Shown: positions 1 to 11,552 of the stretch, in pieces | How the letters are laid out: each line of letters opens with the position of its first letter | How positions within the stretch are numbered: the stretch's first letter is position 1 | NCBI RefSeq assembly: GCF_002127325.2 | Contig: NC_035441.2 | Coordinates: 52,642,663-52,706,662, forward strand | Direction of reading: 5' to 3' | DNA: 64,000 nt | Source of the DNA: Helianthus annuus | Taxonomy: Eukaryota; Streptophyta; Magnoliopsida; Asterales; Asteraceae | The notes under the pieces: model-generated | What the model saw: only the letters and a program-made list of their open reading frames with translations | The model's database searches: none | What the model was told of the DNA's origin: nothing | Translations under genes and position numbers: made by a program

Positions 1-12
1 ATAGAGTTAGGT

Positions 13-468
13 TATCGTACAAATGCCCTTATCGTACATTACGTATGCTACAATCTCAGCCGTCCGATCATCTTCCCGCATTGAATTCGCATGTTGTTTT
101 TTTTTTCTAACAATTTCGCATGTTGGTTTTTTAACATGCGATTTCATCAAAATTACCACATGTGAAATTGTTACAAAAAACAACATGCTATTTCATCAAA
201 ATTATCACATGCGAAATTTGGTACAAAAAACAACATGCGAATTCATCAAAAATTATCACATGCGAAATTGTTATAAAAAAACAACATGCTATTTCATCAA
301 AATTATCACATGCGAAATTGGTATAAAAAAACAACATGCGAATTCATCAAAAATTATATCATGCGAAATTGTTATAAAAAAACAACATGCGATTTTAAAA
401 TGCGGGAAGATGATCTGACGGCCGAGATTGAAGCGTACGTAATGTACGACAAGCAATATTGTACAGTA
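13..468. repeat. Fold-back (inverted-repeat) element with internal tandem repeats
   Basis: The left arm (about 32-84) and right arm (about 399-449) are reverse complements with few mismatches, and weaker pairing extends to about 13 and 468. Between them, 133-383 holds five tandem copies of a 49-51 bp unit that starts AACATGC and contains TTCATCAAAA and GAAATTG. A reverse copy of the unit start lies at about 85-135, so the whole segment can fold back. This is the layout of a fold-back or MITE-like non-autonomous DNA transposon. No coding capacity is credible; the open frames here follow from the repeat. Confidence 0.7.
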
Positions 469-604
469 CTCTTTACATGAAATTACATATGATGTGTATT
501 AGATGAAATTACACATGTTATAAAACTCAAAACCTTAATCACGCATGTTATAATTTTATCTCATACGTATTGTACGTTAAAGGATATTGTATTTTTCATT
601 TTCA

Positions 605-630
605 CTATATATATATATATATATATATAA
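605..630. repeat. (AT)n microsatellite
   Basis: An uninterrupted run of alternating A and T, about 26 bp long. Confidence 0.9.
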
Positions 631-659
631 ATCTTTTTGAACGGCCAAATAAATCATCG

Positions 660-835
660 GATAAGTTTCCTGGCCGGGGTGCCCTCAATCGAGCAAGTGC
701 ATCCCTTCCTCCATAATGGTCAGAGTTGGATGCATACCCGAGCCACGTGTTCAGGGGAAACCCACCCGCCCGGAGGCCCACTGCGCTAAAACCCGGTTCG
801 GTTCAGTTTCGAACTGGCGACCTTCAAAAAGTTCT
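660..835 (-). mobile_element. Possible SINE fragment (tRNA-like box B)
   Basis: Read on the minus strand, AGTTCGAAACT at 812-822 resembles a pol III box B and is followed by a GC-rich body. No convincing box A lies upstream, so the copy is either 5' truncated or not a SINE. Low confidence. Confidence 0.35.
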
Positions 836-844
836 AGTTCTAAA

Positions 845-960
845 TTTTATTGCCACCACAAATGTCTTTCAAAGTGATGCTAGTGGGAGTTGAACTTGGA
901 ATCCCAAGGAGATAAACCAATTGACTAACCAATAGACCAACTTGTCAGGACATATATATA
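845..960 (-). mobile_element. tRNA-derived SINE head
   Basis: On the minus strand, TGGTCTATTGG (plus 929-939) fits the pol III box A consensus TRGYNNANNGG exactly. AGTTCAACTCC (plus 886-896) is a near match to box B, at normal tRNA-like spacing. The copy lies downstream of HKT exon 2, in what may be the last HKT intron. Confidence 0.6.
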
Positions 961-1420
961 TATAGTGAACTAAAAGAGTAAATTTACAAAATTGTCCCTG
1001 ACTTTTGAACATATTTGCTTGTTTCATCCAAAACAATTTTTTCGTGCATTGCAATCCTTCACCTTTGTTTTCTTACCGTTTTTATTCTTGAGGTTGGCAA
1101 TTTATCGTAACTTTAGTCCCTCGAAAAATGACCCTCAAGGATAAAAAGGGCAAGATTTCAAACTTTTTAGATGAAAATGGAAACCCAGGGACGAAAGTCG
1201 CAAAATTGACCAAACCGCCGGAATGAAAATGACATTTTTCTAAAATTAAAATATATAAATGAAATTAATAAAATAGATTTTTTTCTATTTTATTAGTATT
1301 TCCAAACGACATATTGATGTGTTGGATCCATCAACAATCATAATTTGCATTTTACATCTGACATGTGATTTGTAAAAACGCCACTCTCCTCATTCCTCAT
1401 GGATTTAAAGGTTACGCGCT

Positions 1421-1700
1421 AATAAGCTAGTGGTGGAGTGGTAAGGGAGAGAGATGGTGTTTCAAGTGACTCAGGTTCCATTTCTGTCACAATATTTAGT
1501 TTACGCGACACATGGTGATGATGATTGACTAGGCGAGTAGGCGGCGATCGCTAGTTCAATTCTTAAATTGAGCGGGTTATATCTCACCGCACTGTCATAC
1601 CTTTGGGCGAGTGTTCACGGGCTTCGGCCCTAGGTGAGGGTTTACTCTGGTTCGGAAGACGAGTGTATCCGTATGTGATGAATTTCATCATTAGTCTATT
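1421..1700 (+). mobile_element. tRNA-derived SINE, Au-like
   Basis: TGGTGGAGTGG at 1431-1441 matches box A exactly and GGTTCCATTTC near 1473-1484 is a degenerate box B. The start (TAGTGGTGGAGTGGTAAGG) resembles plant Au-type SINEs as I remember them. The body runs to about 1700 without a long ORF. Confidence 0.6.
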
Positions 1701-1740
1701 TGGAGGATTCGTTGGCCACACAAAAATTGGGCATATATTA

Positions 1741-2942
1741 ATATATTATGAAGTACAATGTTTAATACTCTAATTAACCTAGTTTAATACGTCATCAACA
1801 GTTTGTATATATTGTTATACTTTAAGGACAAAAATATTTAATCAACTCAAGTGAAGCGAAAACTTAATTACATTATTTATATATGAAACTTAATTGGTTA
1901 TACGAAAGATATTGTTTTACACTTAGATTATGGATTTCTTTCTCATAAGGTCTTGATAAGGCCAACTAACAAAGTTATAATGATATTAATTAGTCCCTAT
2001 GCTTTATAGAAAGTAACAACCTCAGGTATTAATAGTTTAAAGTAACAATCTAAGGTTTTAACATTTAATTTTGTAACATCCTATGATCTTAATGCTAACA
2101 CTCGTTAAAAACTAACCGAGAACTTAGTAACCAACCTTTAACTCTGAAGAAACCATAAGGACTAACTACGAAATTAACTCTTGTAATATATAATACACAA
2201 TTTTTCTTTTTCTCTTATTATTTAACTAAACTTTTTTAATTATTTAACTAAACAAAATTTTAAATGAATATATGTAACGTAAATAAAGCTAATTTGAAAT
2301 CACTTTTGTAACTAGCTTACATGTAAATTAATGGGAATATTTCACAAAATGCTAACCAAGTTTTAGGATTATTTCAATTAGGTAACTCATAAAAAATTAT
2401 GTTCTAATTAACTCATTAAAGTTACTTTTGTGCAAATTTTATATAATTAACCTAAATAGCAGGTAAACTATCTTAGGTGTCATTTATTTTTTTATATTAA
2501 ACATGTTAATATAATTTATTTCATAATAGAGAAAAATAAAATTAATCAAATAAAAAAATAGATACACGTTGTTGTGATTGTAAGTGCACCTTTGAATGAT
2601 TAATGCTGGATGCTACTACATGAAGAATATTCAGGGTCTATATTGTAAAAATTCAAGAATTCAACTTTGTTTAACTTGAGTATATTGTTACTATAAAAAA
2701 ACGATGCATTGCATGTCCAAACTTTAACAATCGTACGTCTAACTTAAACTCCCTCCTAGTACAATGTTAGTCAAACCAATCAAGCACGCGTCCAGCCTAT
2801 GTTTATGTTTTTAGCCATACATATTTACCCTCACCTTACGATTCTAACAGCTTTTAGATCCTTTTTCTTTTTAGAGTAACTACCATATATGTGTGTTTTT
2901 GGAGAGATAGTAAGAGAAAGAAAGGAGGGTAAGGTTAAATAC
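1741..2942 (-). other. AT-rich stretch without exons; candidate HKT intron 2
   Basis: No HKT exon 3 signature (a Gly-Asn-Val-Gly-Phe type pore segment) was found by eye on the minus strand between 1 and 2942. The sequence is AT-rich and carries no convincing gene. If HKT is intact, this whole stretch, together with the SINEs and fold-back element, is its second intron and exon 3 lies before the window. Confidence 0.5.
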
Positions 2943-4360
2943 CTAACAACTTCAACCACAATGTTCAAAACATTGAAGTTGAGGGGATCATCAACCATCT
3001 GTTTCCTCTCGGTTATACAAACAAGTATAACGAAGATGACCAAGTATATCGGTTGTGAGAAGATTAAGTTGTCCATGATTTTTCTACTCCTTTTTCTCCC
3101 TTGTTCACTACTCTCTTCTGCTACAGGTAGAAATGAGGTATATGGTGGAAGATACCTACAAAACATTACTTTAAGATCTAAGTTACACAATATTAATAAT
3201 GCCCTTTAATGATATTACATAGGAGAAAGAGAGACTAACATCATTAGGACAAACAACACCAATATTGCACTACTAATGGTGGAGAGATCAACAATTGATT
3301 CACCAGTATATCTTGAGTTTACTGTCTGAAACAAAATTCCAACAAGCTTTTGATACACATTCAAACCACTTAAAGATTCTGAACTCCACTCCATTGATGA
3401 AAACAAAATATATTGCACCATAATGAATACTAACACAGTAACCAAAAGAAAGATAGAGTGTAGGTAAGAATAAAGATGACCATACTCAATGTCTTTGGAG
3501 TTCTTTAGCAAGTACCTACTTTCAGATTTCTTAGCAAATTTTCCTATAAACCAAATCGAAAACCGCAAAGCGGGAGGGTAGAATGTATTGCCTAATAGAA
3601 TTTGAACGATGAGGATTAACAACAAGCCGGAGTTTTTTCGGAAGACTAACATGTTTTCATTGGTTGGAACAAACCCACAGTTTGCAAAGGTTGAAACTAT
3701 AGTGAAGGTGGAGAAAGTGAGAGGGTGTAGACCCTTGTGGTTGAGTATACTATTGGCACTAGATATGGCACTTAGATATATCAAAACTGAGACCACACCC
3801 AAAAACTGGACAAGCACAAAGTAAAACAACCCTACAACACCCAAAAACTTTAAGGATTGGTGCTTTAAATCCTCCATAGAGAAATGGTCAGATTTTTGTT
3901 TTCCAAATTCAATGATGCTTAGGTCATTTAGCTCGATTTTATCCGAAAAACTAGATTGTGTATCACAGAAATCAACTTTGTTACCGTCTTTTGGAGAATC
4001 GTGTACAAAGAACGTACGGATATAGTGTCCAACCAATGAAGTGAAGATCTCACCACCGATGAACATCAGGATTGTCATAATGATAAGTTGTGCGTTGGAA
4101 AAAACCTCCATTTCGACTGTCGACATGCTCGAAACTGTGGCAGCCGAGACGGAGGTGAAGAATAAGTCCAAGTTCCTCGGGGTGAAAGTTGTGGTTCTTA
4201 CATCCAGTGAATGAAGAATAAGAAACCCTAAAGTGGATATAAAGAGAAAATATAACAACTCTAATGAAAACCAGTTTACACGAAGAGTGAATGTGAACCG
4301 ACACAAACAGGAACTACAAAGTTGTTCAAGTTTCTTGCCAATATAGGAAAACATTTTCAT
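2943..4360 (-). CDS. HKT1: HKT-family Na+ transporter, exons 1-2 (partial)
   Basis: Membrane protein of the Trk/HKT family that moves Na+ (sometimes K+) across the plasma membrane. Exon 1 is 4360-3240. Exon 2 is 3155-2943. The 84-bp intron starts GTTAGT and ends GTAG, and splicing restores an in-frame Met before YLPPYTSFLP. Three of four pore loops are visible: TVSSMSTVEMEVFSN (residues about 75-89, with Ser at the first filter position, as in the Na+-selective HKT1 class), STFANCGFVPTNENM, and VNSRYTGESIVDLS. Exon 2 ends NFNVLNIVVEV at a GT donor; the exon for the fourth pore loop is missing from the window. The open frame reaches upstream to 4426, but a TATA box lies inside that extension, so I chose the ATG at 4360. 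The Tyr in NSRYTGE stands where I recall His in relatives. Either a partial view of an intact gene or a 3'-truncated pseudogene. Confidence 0.88.
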
Positions 4361-4414
4361 TGTGTTTGGTTTGTTGTAGTCAGGGAAGATGCTATTTGTG
4401 GAAATGTAAGGAGG

Positions 4415-4422
4415 TTTATATA
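4415..4422 (-). promoter_or_regulatory. TATA box of the HKT gene
   Basis: Minus-strand TATATAAA lies 55 bp upstream of the chosen ATG, followed by a CA/CT-rich leader (ACAACAAACCAAACACA) typical of plant 5' UTRs. It supports the ATG at 4360 rather than 4426. Confidence 0.65.
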
Positions 4423-4426
4423 ACAA

Positions 4427-5925
4427 TACGAGCTAGCTGAGGCACTGATTGACTAGGGTTACTATAACATGTCAAAATCATATTAAATTAATTAATTATG
4501 AAATAAAATAAAATTTTGTTATTAATTATATTAAAGGTACTCAACTTTTTTTAAAATGGGAATGCCACTTAAGTTATTATATTCTTTGATTGATAACCAC
4601 AAACTTTTATCATTTAATTAGTGGGGTTAAGTTATTTTATAAAAAGCTCTAAATTGTAAGAATTGTAAGAAAAATTTATAAAGTGATAAGTGTCTAATAA
4701 TCTAAAATCTAAACCCACTATACCACCACTCAAAACCTAAACACCCACCCCCACCCTCACCCCCACCCCCACCCAAAAACCTAACCTTCCCCCCCCCCCA
4801 ACCTAAACACCCCACCCTCCAAAAACCTCTTGCCCCCTTCTCAAAAAAAACAAAAAACCTAAAAAAAATCCTAAACACTCACCACTACCTAAAAACCTAA
4901 ACCCTAACCTTCCCTCCCTTTTTTATTCTTTTTGTATAGTGGATTTTTTTTAAAAGCTTTTGTACACTTATTGTAATTAGTAACCTTTGTATTTAATCCT
5001 AGTACTTAATTAGTGATATCATTTTATATGGGTTCCAATAGATTTTGTGTCAATATCATGAGAAAAATGGACGGCTCAACTTTCTTATCTTGTACAATTT
5101 TATATTCATATCAATCAGCATTTATTTTCACTCTCGTTTAGAAATGGAATAACATATTTACCTACTTTATTCAATTAAATAATGATATCACTTAAGAATA
5201 ACAACCAATAGCATTTCCTACAGCCCAATTATTATAATCAAACTGTCATGTCTCCTAGCACTAAACATCAAAGCAAACCCTAGGGGTCAAACGATTTCAG
5301 CCACAAATTCAACACACGTGCTCCTTGTATCACTGTAAATTTGGAATGGCATTCAATGCGTTCTTGCTCAAAAACCACCTAAAAAGAAAATCTAGCAAAA
5401 GAAGGTGGAAACTAAAAGTGTCACCCACAAACCAAATGGAAGTGGAAGCATTAAGTTAACTAGAGAATAGCCAAAATCTCTCCCAACAATGATGGGATTT
5501 GCAGCAGGAACCAATATAAAGTCATTCGGGGACCATTTCACATGGTTCGGTATGGCCATTTTTATTCAACTTGAAATTATAAACTAAACTTTAGTATTTT
5601 TTATCTGATCAACTTTGTATCTATATGTATTATATGCAGATTTATCTGAATAATTAAACTTGGGATTAGCAAGCTAATTAGATTAGTTAATTTCTGGTTA
5701 CTTTTGGTGGTTAAACTAACTGTCGAACATGACGGTGTTTGACACTAAATAATCATGTATATATACGATTTCTCGCGTGCATATTATGTATCTCAAACTC
5801 AATAGATTCTTCATTGTAATTACATTATCGTTGTATTACATTAATCGAATCGTTGTTCTATATCATCGTGTTTTTTATTGGGTGAGGTATTGGTACATCC
5901 CCCAAAAGTAATGACCCCCCCCCCC
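4427..5925. other. Intergenic, with a C/A-rich low-complexity tract
   Basis: No gene seen. Positions 4724-4920 are a strongly strand-biased run of CACCC, CCTAAAC and poly-C blocks, with short telomere-like CCCTAA pieces. A second poly-C run is near 5914-5927. The remainder is ordinary AT-rich sequence. Confidence 0.6.
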
Positions 5926-5934
5926 CAGCAGCCC

Positions 5935-6208
5935 CGTATAAGGCAATGAGGGTTGTATAGGGGTTGAGTGCATTAATTATGTCAGAAAAAGTAAAGTTAT
6001 ACGACCTTCATTGCCCTATGAGCGCTGTATTAGAAAGGAGGTAGTTGGAGCATTAAACCCTATACGCCTCTCATTGCTTTATACACTGCTCATTGGTACT
6101 ATAATATCTGAATTTAAGGTATATTGCTGACAAGACAGCGGAGTTCAGACTGAAAAGGCTGAAAAGGTGATCCGCATATACGCGCTCATGGCCCTATACG
6201 CTGCGTAT
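5935..6208. promoter_or_regulatory. Palindrome cluster 1, upstream of the MULE gene
   Basis: Four copies of an imperfect palindrome of the form GTATAg-(g)gCAATGAGgg-GTATAg, in both orientations: 5935-5960, 5998-6030, 6061-6098 and 6174-6208. They lie directly before the first exon of the MULE transposase. The same motif recurs in four other clusters in this window. Function is unknown; transposase or element-encoded regulator binding is an inference. Confidence 0.55.
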
Positions 6209-6871
6209 TGTTTCGAATTTTTTCCCTTTACCCCAAGCTTACAGGATTCATGTAATACAAATGTTCAAAAATCCCAAAAAAGTGATGAAAATGATAAAAA
6301 TTTTCAAATAAACGGTCTGGTTAAACTAAATTCGAATCACGATGTCAAATTGGGACTTTGGATATTTTTTTGGTGAAATTTCGAATGAGTCATATGTCTC
6401 CGAAATCGTTTGGTTACCCGGCGTTGATCGAGGTGAGGAGGAGGTGGTTTCCGTGCGTCCGCAACACGCCGGAACTTACCATTCGCATCAGGAAGGGAGT
6501 GTGCGGTCCGTGATGCCTGATTTGAACCAGGTAAAAAATTCATATTGTCTTTTGGTTATTTTAGTATAACCATTAAGTTGTTTCAGGTCGTATAGGAGGC
6601 AGGACCATTTTACGTGGCTCAAAGCTATCCGCAACAGGAAAAATATGCATACGGGACTTACCATTGCCATCAGGAAAAACAACGCAAGAAAAAGTCCGAG
6701 GAAGATGCTTTTGACATCGAGGAAGACGAGAACGAAATCGAGAAAGGTGTTACACACTTCGAGGAAAGTGATCAAGACGAGGAAGATGGTGGTGGCTGGG
6801 ACAATGGTGGTGGCTGGGACGATGGTGCTAATGACCCGAAAAAACAAGGAAAGGTATAACATTACCGTCAC

Positions 6872-7020
6872 TTACGTGTTATTCGTTATGTATAATGTTT
6901 ATTAAATTTTAGACAATTTTGATTTTCTATACGTGTTATTCGTTATGTATAGGTTTATTAGAAGGGTGCCTACTAGAATTTAGACAACGTTGATTTTGTT
7001 TACGTGTTATTCGTTATGTA
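6872..7020. repeat. Three repeats in MULE intron 2
   Basis: ACGTGTTATTCGTTATGTAT recurs at about 6873, 6931 and 7001, each followed by a similar GTTTATTAG...TTTAGACAA stretch. Local duplication inside the intron at 6854-7084. Confidence 0.7.
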
Positions 7021-8465
7021 TAAGGTTTATTAGATTTTAAACAAATATAGTTTTAAACATAGTTTTAAATTACCGTTGTTTCAGGTATTTGCGACACTTC
7101 ACGGGTTAAAGAATTGGGCTTACAAAACAGAAATTGCGAAAGGTTACGTCATTGTGACCCAACGAAAGGTAACAAAAGGTGAAGATTCGTCAGCAAGGAC
7201 ATTGAAGATATGGTTGCAATGCGACCGTGGAGGCACATGCAAAAGTAAAGCAACAGTTCGGCGTTCTGGTAGCAAGAAGATTGGGTGTCCTTTTAAAATG
7301 ATAGGGAAACTAGACGCAAGTAGTGGCAATTGGAGCTTAGTGGTGAAGCAAAAGGATCATAACCATGAGCCTGCGGTATTTCTCGAGGGTCACGCGTTTG
7401 CAAGAAGGTTGACCCCAGACGAAGAATCATTGGTAGAGAGACTTTATATTCAAAACATGGAGCCTACGAACATACATTTAACCATAAGAAAACAAAACCC
7501 ACAGAGCGTGTGCATTCTACGAGACATACAAAACGTGATAAAAAAGATTAAAGTCAAAATGTACGGTGATCGGACTCCAATGCAGATATTGGAGCAAATG
7601 TTGCATGAAGGAAGGTATGTTTACCACACCCGGGTGAATCCCGAAACAAATGCGGTCGAGGAGGTTTTTTTTGTTCATCGGTACTCGTACGATATTTGGC
7701 GTGCTTTCCCACATGTGTTGATGATTGATACCACTTACAAAACGAATGAGTATAGACTTCCGTTTGTTCAAATTGTGGGTGTGACATCGACACACAAGTC
7801 GTTTTGTGTCGCTCATGCTTTTATCTCTAAAGAAAAACAGGATAACATCTTTTAGGTCCTACAGAACCTCAAAGGATTGTTGGAAGAGGGTATGGAACCG
7901 CGCGTGATAGTAACAGATTGCGATAAAGCTTTGATGAATGCTTGCGATAAAGTATTCCGAAAAGCATCCAAATTGCTATGTCGGTGGCACATCTCACAAA
8001 ATATTCTAAAACACACCAAGGCAAAATTTGCAACGGCTGAAGAATGGAAAATATTCAAGATTTCTTGGTCTCGATTGTGTAATTCTCCCACTGAGACGCT
8101 ATACAATTATAACTTTGAGCGGCTATTTACGCGACTGACTGACGACCATAGATCAGGTACGTATTATATTACAAACTATAGGGGCCTATTTTGACATTTT
8201 ATGAAACTATAAGTTGAGGGACTTGTTTGTCATTGTTTGAAACTTGCTTAAAAAATGGTTAAAACCAAGTCCAGGGACTAAACTGTCATTTATTGAAAGT
8301 TATAGTCTAGGGGTTATTTTGACATTATTTAAAAGTACAAAGTATTGGGCATAAAATGTAATTATTGAAATCTAAAGTATAAGGGTTGAAATAGCCTTGT
8401 TTGAAACTTATTTTAACTCTAAAATCTTAACCAAGTTAAATGTTGAATAAGAAATCCTTTAAAAA

Positions 8466-9006
8466 AATTAACTTAGTTAACTATGTTAGTTAGAATAACA
8501 AAAAAGGGGGGTTTCTTGTATAACCCGCCCCTTAGCAAGGATCGAACCCGGACCACTCGTGTAAAAGCACCCCTTATTTACCAGTTTATCCTCCTGTACA
8601 GGAGCTGATAGATACCCTAACATTAGTTGTTTTATACTTTAAAAAATAAGTTAACTTAGTTAACTACGTTAATTAGAATAACAAAAAAGGGGGGGTTTCT
8701 TGTATAACCCGCCCCTTAGCAAGGATCGAACCCGGACAACTCGTGTAAAAGCACCCCTTCTTTACCAGTTTATCCTCCTGTACAGGAGCTGATAGATACC
8801 CTAACATTAGTTCTTTTATACTTTAAAAAAGAAGTTAACTTAGTTAACTACGTTAATTAGAATAACAAAAAAGGGGGGGTTTCTTGTATAACCCGCCCTT
8901 AGCAAGGATCGAACCTGGACAACTCGTGTAAAAGCACTCCTTCTTTACCAGTTTATCCTCCGGTACAGGAGCTGATAGTTATCCTAACATTAGTTATTTT
9001 ATACAC
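8466..9006 (-). repeat. Three tandem ~183-bp units with tRNA-like promoter boxes
   Basis: Units start near 8466, 8650 and 8834. On the minus strand units 2 and 3 carry TGGTAAAGAAGG, which fits box A (TRGYNNARNNGG). The units carry GGTTCGATCC (box B); unit 1 has a one-base change in box A. Each begins (minus) with the perfect palindrome CTCCTGTACAGGAG, changed by one base in unit 3. They resemble tandem SINE heads. They sit inside the 1292-bp intron of the transposase gene, antisense to it. Relatives occur at 23529-23879. Confidence 0.75.
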
Positions 9007-11033
9007 TTCTTAAAATCCAACCGGGCACACACCTTTTATTTTATTTTGTACGTTTTTTTATCACTTTTATAAAAACTAACATTTTTATAAACTCATATAC
9101 ATCAAACCTGATTTACTAAAAATATAAACTATAATTATTTCCGGTTTTATCTAATTATTATGAATTAAGTTAGTTTTAATCTTATTAAATTCAATAAAAA
9201 TTGTAAACTAATTTTATAAAACCTGAAATTTTTATATAATTATTTTAACATCAGAATGATGTTCGAAAATAGAAAATTGATATTTTTCCCAAAATTCGAT
9301 TTTTAACCAATTTAATCCAATAATTATATAGTTGTATTTGTTTAATTAATTATTAAAAATAGTTAATTTATCAGAAAAATTTTGTTTCAGCCTTTGGTCA
9401 GGGTGTTACAAAACAAACATTACAAATCGTTATATTCTGTTTTTTTAGGAGTTTTGGACTATTTGTATACTGTCTGGCTACTACCCTATAAAGAAAAGTT
9501 TGTTTCAGCCTGGACTAACACAAGCCCCAACTTTGGTCAACATACAACCAACAGAGTTGAAAGCCAACATGCTAAGTTTAAGAGATACCTTAAGGGGCCA
9601 AACAGCTCGCTCCATAGACTTGTGTGGCTTGTTGACAAAGTTGTAGAGTCACAACGCATACAAATAAACCTCACTTTTCAGGATAGCCGGTCCTTGAAAA
9701 TGGGGGACTACATGATATCATTCTTTGATAACCTACGTGGTAATGTTTCCCTGAAAGCACTAGATTTGTTGCTTGTTGAGAAGAAAAAGATACGTACGTT
9801 GCTCGCAGCAGGGGGGACTTGTGGTCGTGTGCTTTTTACGAGTTGTGGGTTGCCATGTGCTTGTCGGATGGAGTGGTGGGAAAATACAAGTAATAAAAAC
9901 AGGCTTTAACCGCTTATTCTACTTCATATGAATACCCACCCCCCGCCCTCATTTCTAACTATTGTTTTTAAAATACAGATTGCAAAATTCCTCTTGCCGC
10001 CGTAGACAAATTCTGGACAAAACTAGATTTCAATGCTGAAGAACTTAAGGAAGACGATAATAATCTTCGGGAGGAAATGGACAGAGTCATGCAACAACTG
10101 AAGGCGCAACCACCGATAATGTTAAAAAGTATGTTGTCGAAGATAAAGGAGGTGGTGAATCCAAGTATGACTGACCATCAACCGCCTGAGGTACAACAAG
10201 ATACTCGGGGGCGCCCAACCTCTAAAGCACAACAAAAAAAGAAGGAGGTTGCGAGACGTAAAGATACCCGGTCCGAAGCAAAAGGCAAAAGCCAAAAGTA
10301 GGACGAGGACGCTCAAAAGCCAGCAGTGCAACGCAGTCGTTCAAAGAAAAATAAGGCTAAAAAGACAGTTGAAATTATAGATGAAGATTTTCCACTGTTG
10401 GTGGGGGATAGGTACGTCAACAATCATTGACCTATATAATATCCTACGTACTTCCATACATACATTTTCCCTGATAAAGATTTTCCACAATATATTTTAC
10501 AATTACAGGTACAAAAACATGATCGATCGTTTTAAGGACTGGCATATGTATCGAAGATACATAACACATATGGAAGATGCCCAGCCTGACGCTAACTGTG
10601 GGTTTCGATCGGTGGCTATGGGTTTGGGGTTGGACCAGAATGCTTGGATGTGGGTCCGCCAAGGGCTTCTTGATGAGATGTTCATTAACAAAGTCCGGTG
10701 GTTGCCTCTTCTTGACTCTTTTGATCCGGGATTTTACACTACAGTATATCGATCAATAAACTGGTTGCACGTGGAACCTGCACCAATGGCATGCTGGATG
10801 TTCTTGCCATACGCCGGATTATTGGTGGCTCAAAAATTTGGTGTGGTTGTTCAGCATTTAAGCAATGGTGTTTGTCAAGCATACTTTCCCATGTTTGATG
10901 GTCCGGCGGAGGGCCATTCTGTTCTTTCGATTGCCTATGTGGAAGATGGCCATTTCATCATGGTTAAGTTAACGGATGATGGTCCGATGCCTCCACCGAA
11001 TGGACTATGGAATATGTATCGAAGTACTGAAGC

Positions 11034-11267
11034 TATGGAGTGGGAGACAATGTACATGTCTCGTCTTTCAGAGGGTAAGAAGTTACTTCGTAATAATAGA
11101 AGTGTACGAAGAGACTTTATTAACTTGTTGTAGGTTCTCGTTGTAACACGTATGGAGTGGGAGACAATGTACATGTCTCGTCTTTCAGAGGGTAAGAAGT
11201 TACTTCGTAGTAATAGAAGTGTATGAAGAGACTTTATTAACTTGTTGTAGGTTCTCGTTGTAACACG
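11034..11267 (+). repeat. Tandem duplication of the OTU gene's 3' end
   Basis: A 117-bp unit starting TATGGAGTGGGAGAC at 11034 is repeated almost identically at 11151. Unit 1 holds the last codons and stop of the OTU ORF; unit 2 is the untranslated copy. A few substitutions separate them. Confidence 0.9.
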
Positions 11268-11441
11268 TAAAACTGTTTAATCGTATTATTATGTTTTATT
11301 TTTTTATTTTACATTCTATTATCTTTTGAATATAGTGTAAGCAACATTTATTTTATAAAAAAATGTTAATTACATTGTTTTATAATGTAAAAACACTTAT
11401 TTACATCACTATTTTTATTAAAAGAAAGGCATCATATGCAG

Positions 11442-11552
11442 CATATTGGGCAATGAGAGGTGTATACCAGCCTCTATATGCCGCTCATAGCACAATAAGC
11501 GGCTGCTGGTAAGCAATCTATAAGCCACGTATTGGCCAATGAGGAGTGTATA
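11442..11552. promoter_or_regulatory. Palindrome cluster 2
   Basis: Three copies of the motif seen at 5935-6208: 11442-11466, 11475-11503 (opposite orientation) and 11527-11552. They lie just upstream of the leader exon of the next gene, so each gene-like unit here starts behind such a cluster. Confidence 0.55.

Larger units (their letters stand above)
6342..11133 (+). pseudogene. MULE transposase fused to a C-terminal OTU protease domain
   Basis: Predicted exons 6342-6530, 6596-6853, 7085-8156, 9449-9889, 9979-10411 and 10509-11133 have GT..AG introns and sum to 1006 codons in frame. Order: acidic N-terminus; FAR1-like Cys/His segment (NHEP, about residue 250); MULE DDE core with D364 (MIDTTYKTN), D427 (TDCDKAL), LCRWH and E544 (NRVESQHA); SWIM zinc finger ending CGLPCACRM (about 640-653); a basic linker with GRP; then an OTU cysteine-protease domain with D825, C828 (PDANCGFRS) and H946 (GHFIMVKL). 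Cut-and-paste transposase and deubiquitinase-like activities are family knowledge. Two in-frame TAG codons (7853-7855, 10299-10301) break this copy. The first two exons are less certain. Intron 4 (8157-9448) carries a tRNA-like repeat array. Confidence 0.82.

Noticed and set aside
23..480. Open frames of 131 and 64 residues
   Set aside because: Produced by the tandem and inverted repeat; no family similarity.
2889..3209. Plus-strand frame of 106 residues
   Set aside because: Antisense shadow of HKT exon 2.
4361..4426. N-terminal extension of HKT (MLYKPPYIS...)
   Set aside because: Contains the TATA box; the conserved protein begins after the ATG at 4360.
8466..9006. Functional tRNA genes
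   Set aside because: Boxes A and B are present but no full cloverleaf or aminoacyl stem; tandem repeat structure fits SINE heads.
8466..9006. CRISPR array
   Set aside because: Repeats are long, contiguous, without unique spacers, and the DNA is plant nuclear.
9382..9448. Upstream extension of the fourth transposase exon (FQPLVRVLQNKHYKSLY)
   Set aside because: An acceptor at 9448 after TTTTTTTAG fits the phase of the 8156 donor; the upstream acceptor at 9390 does not.
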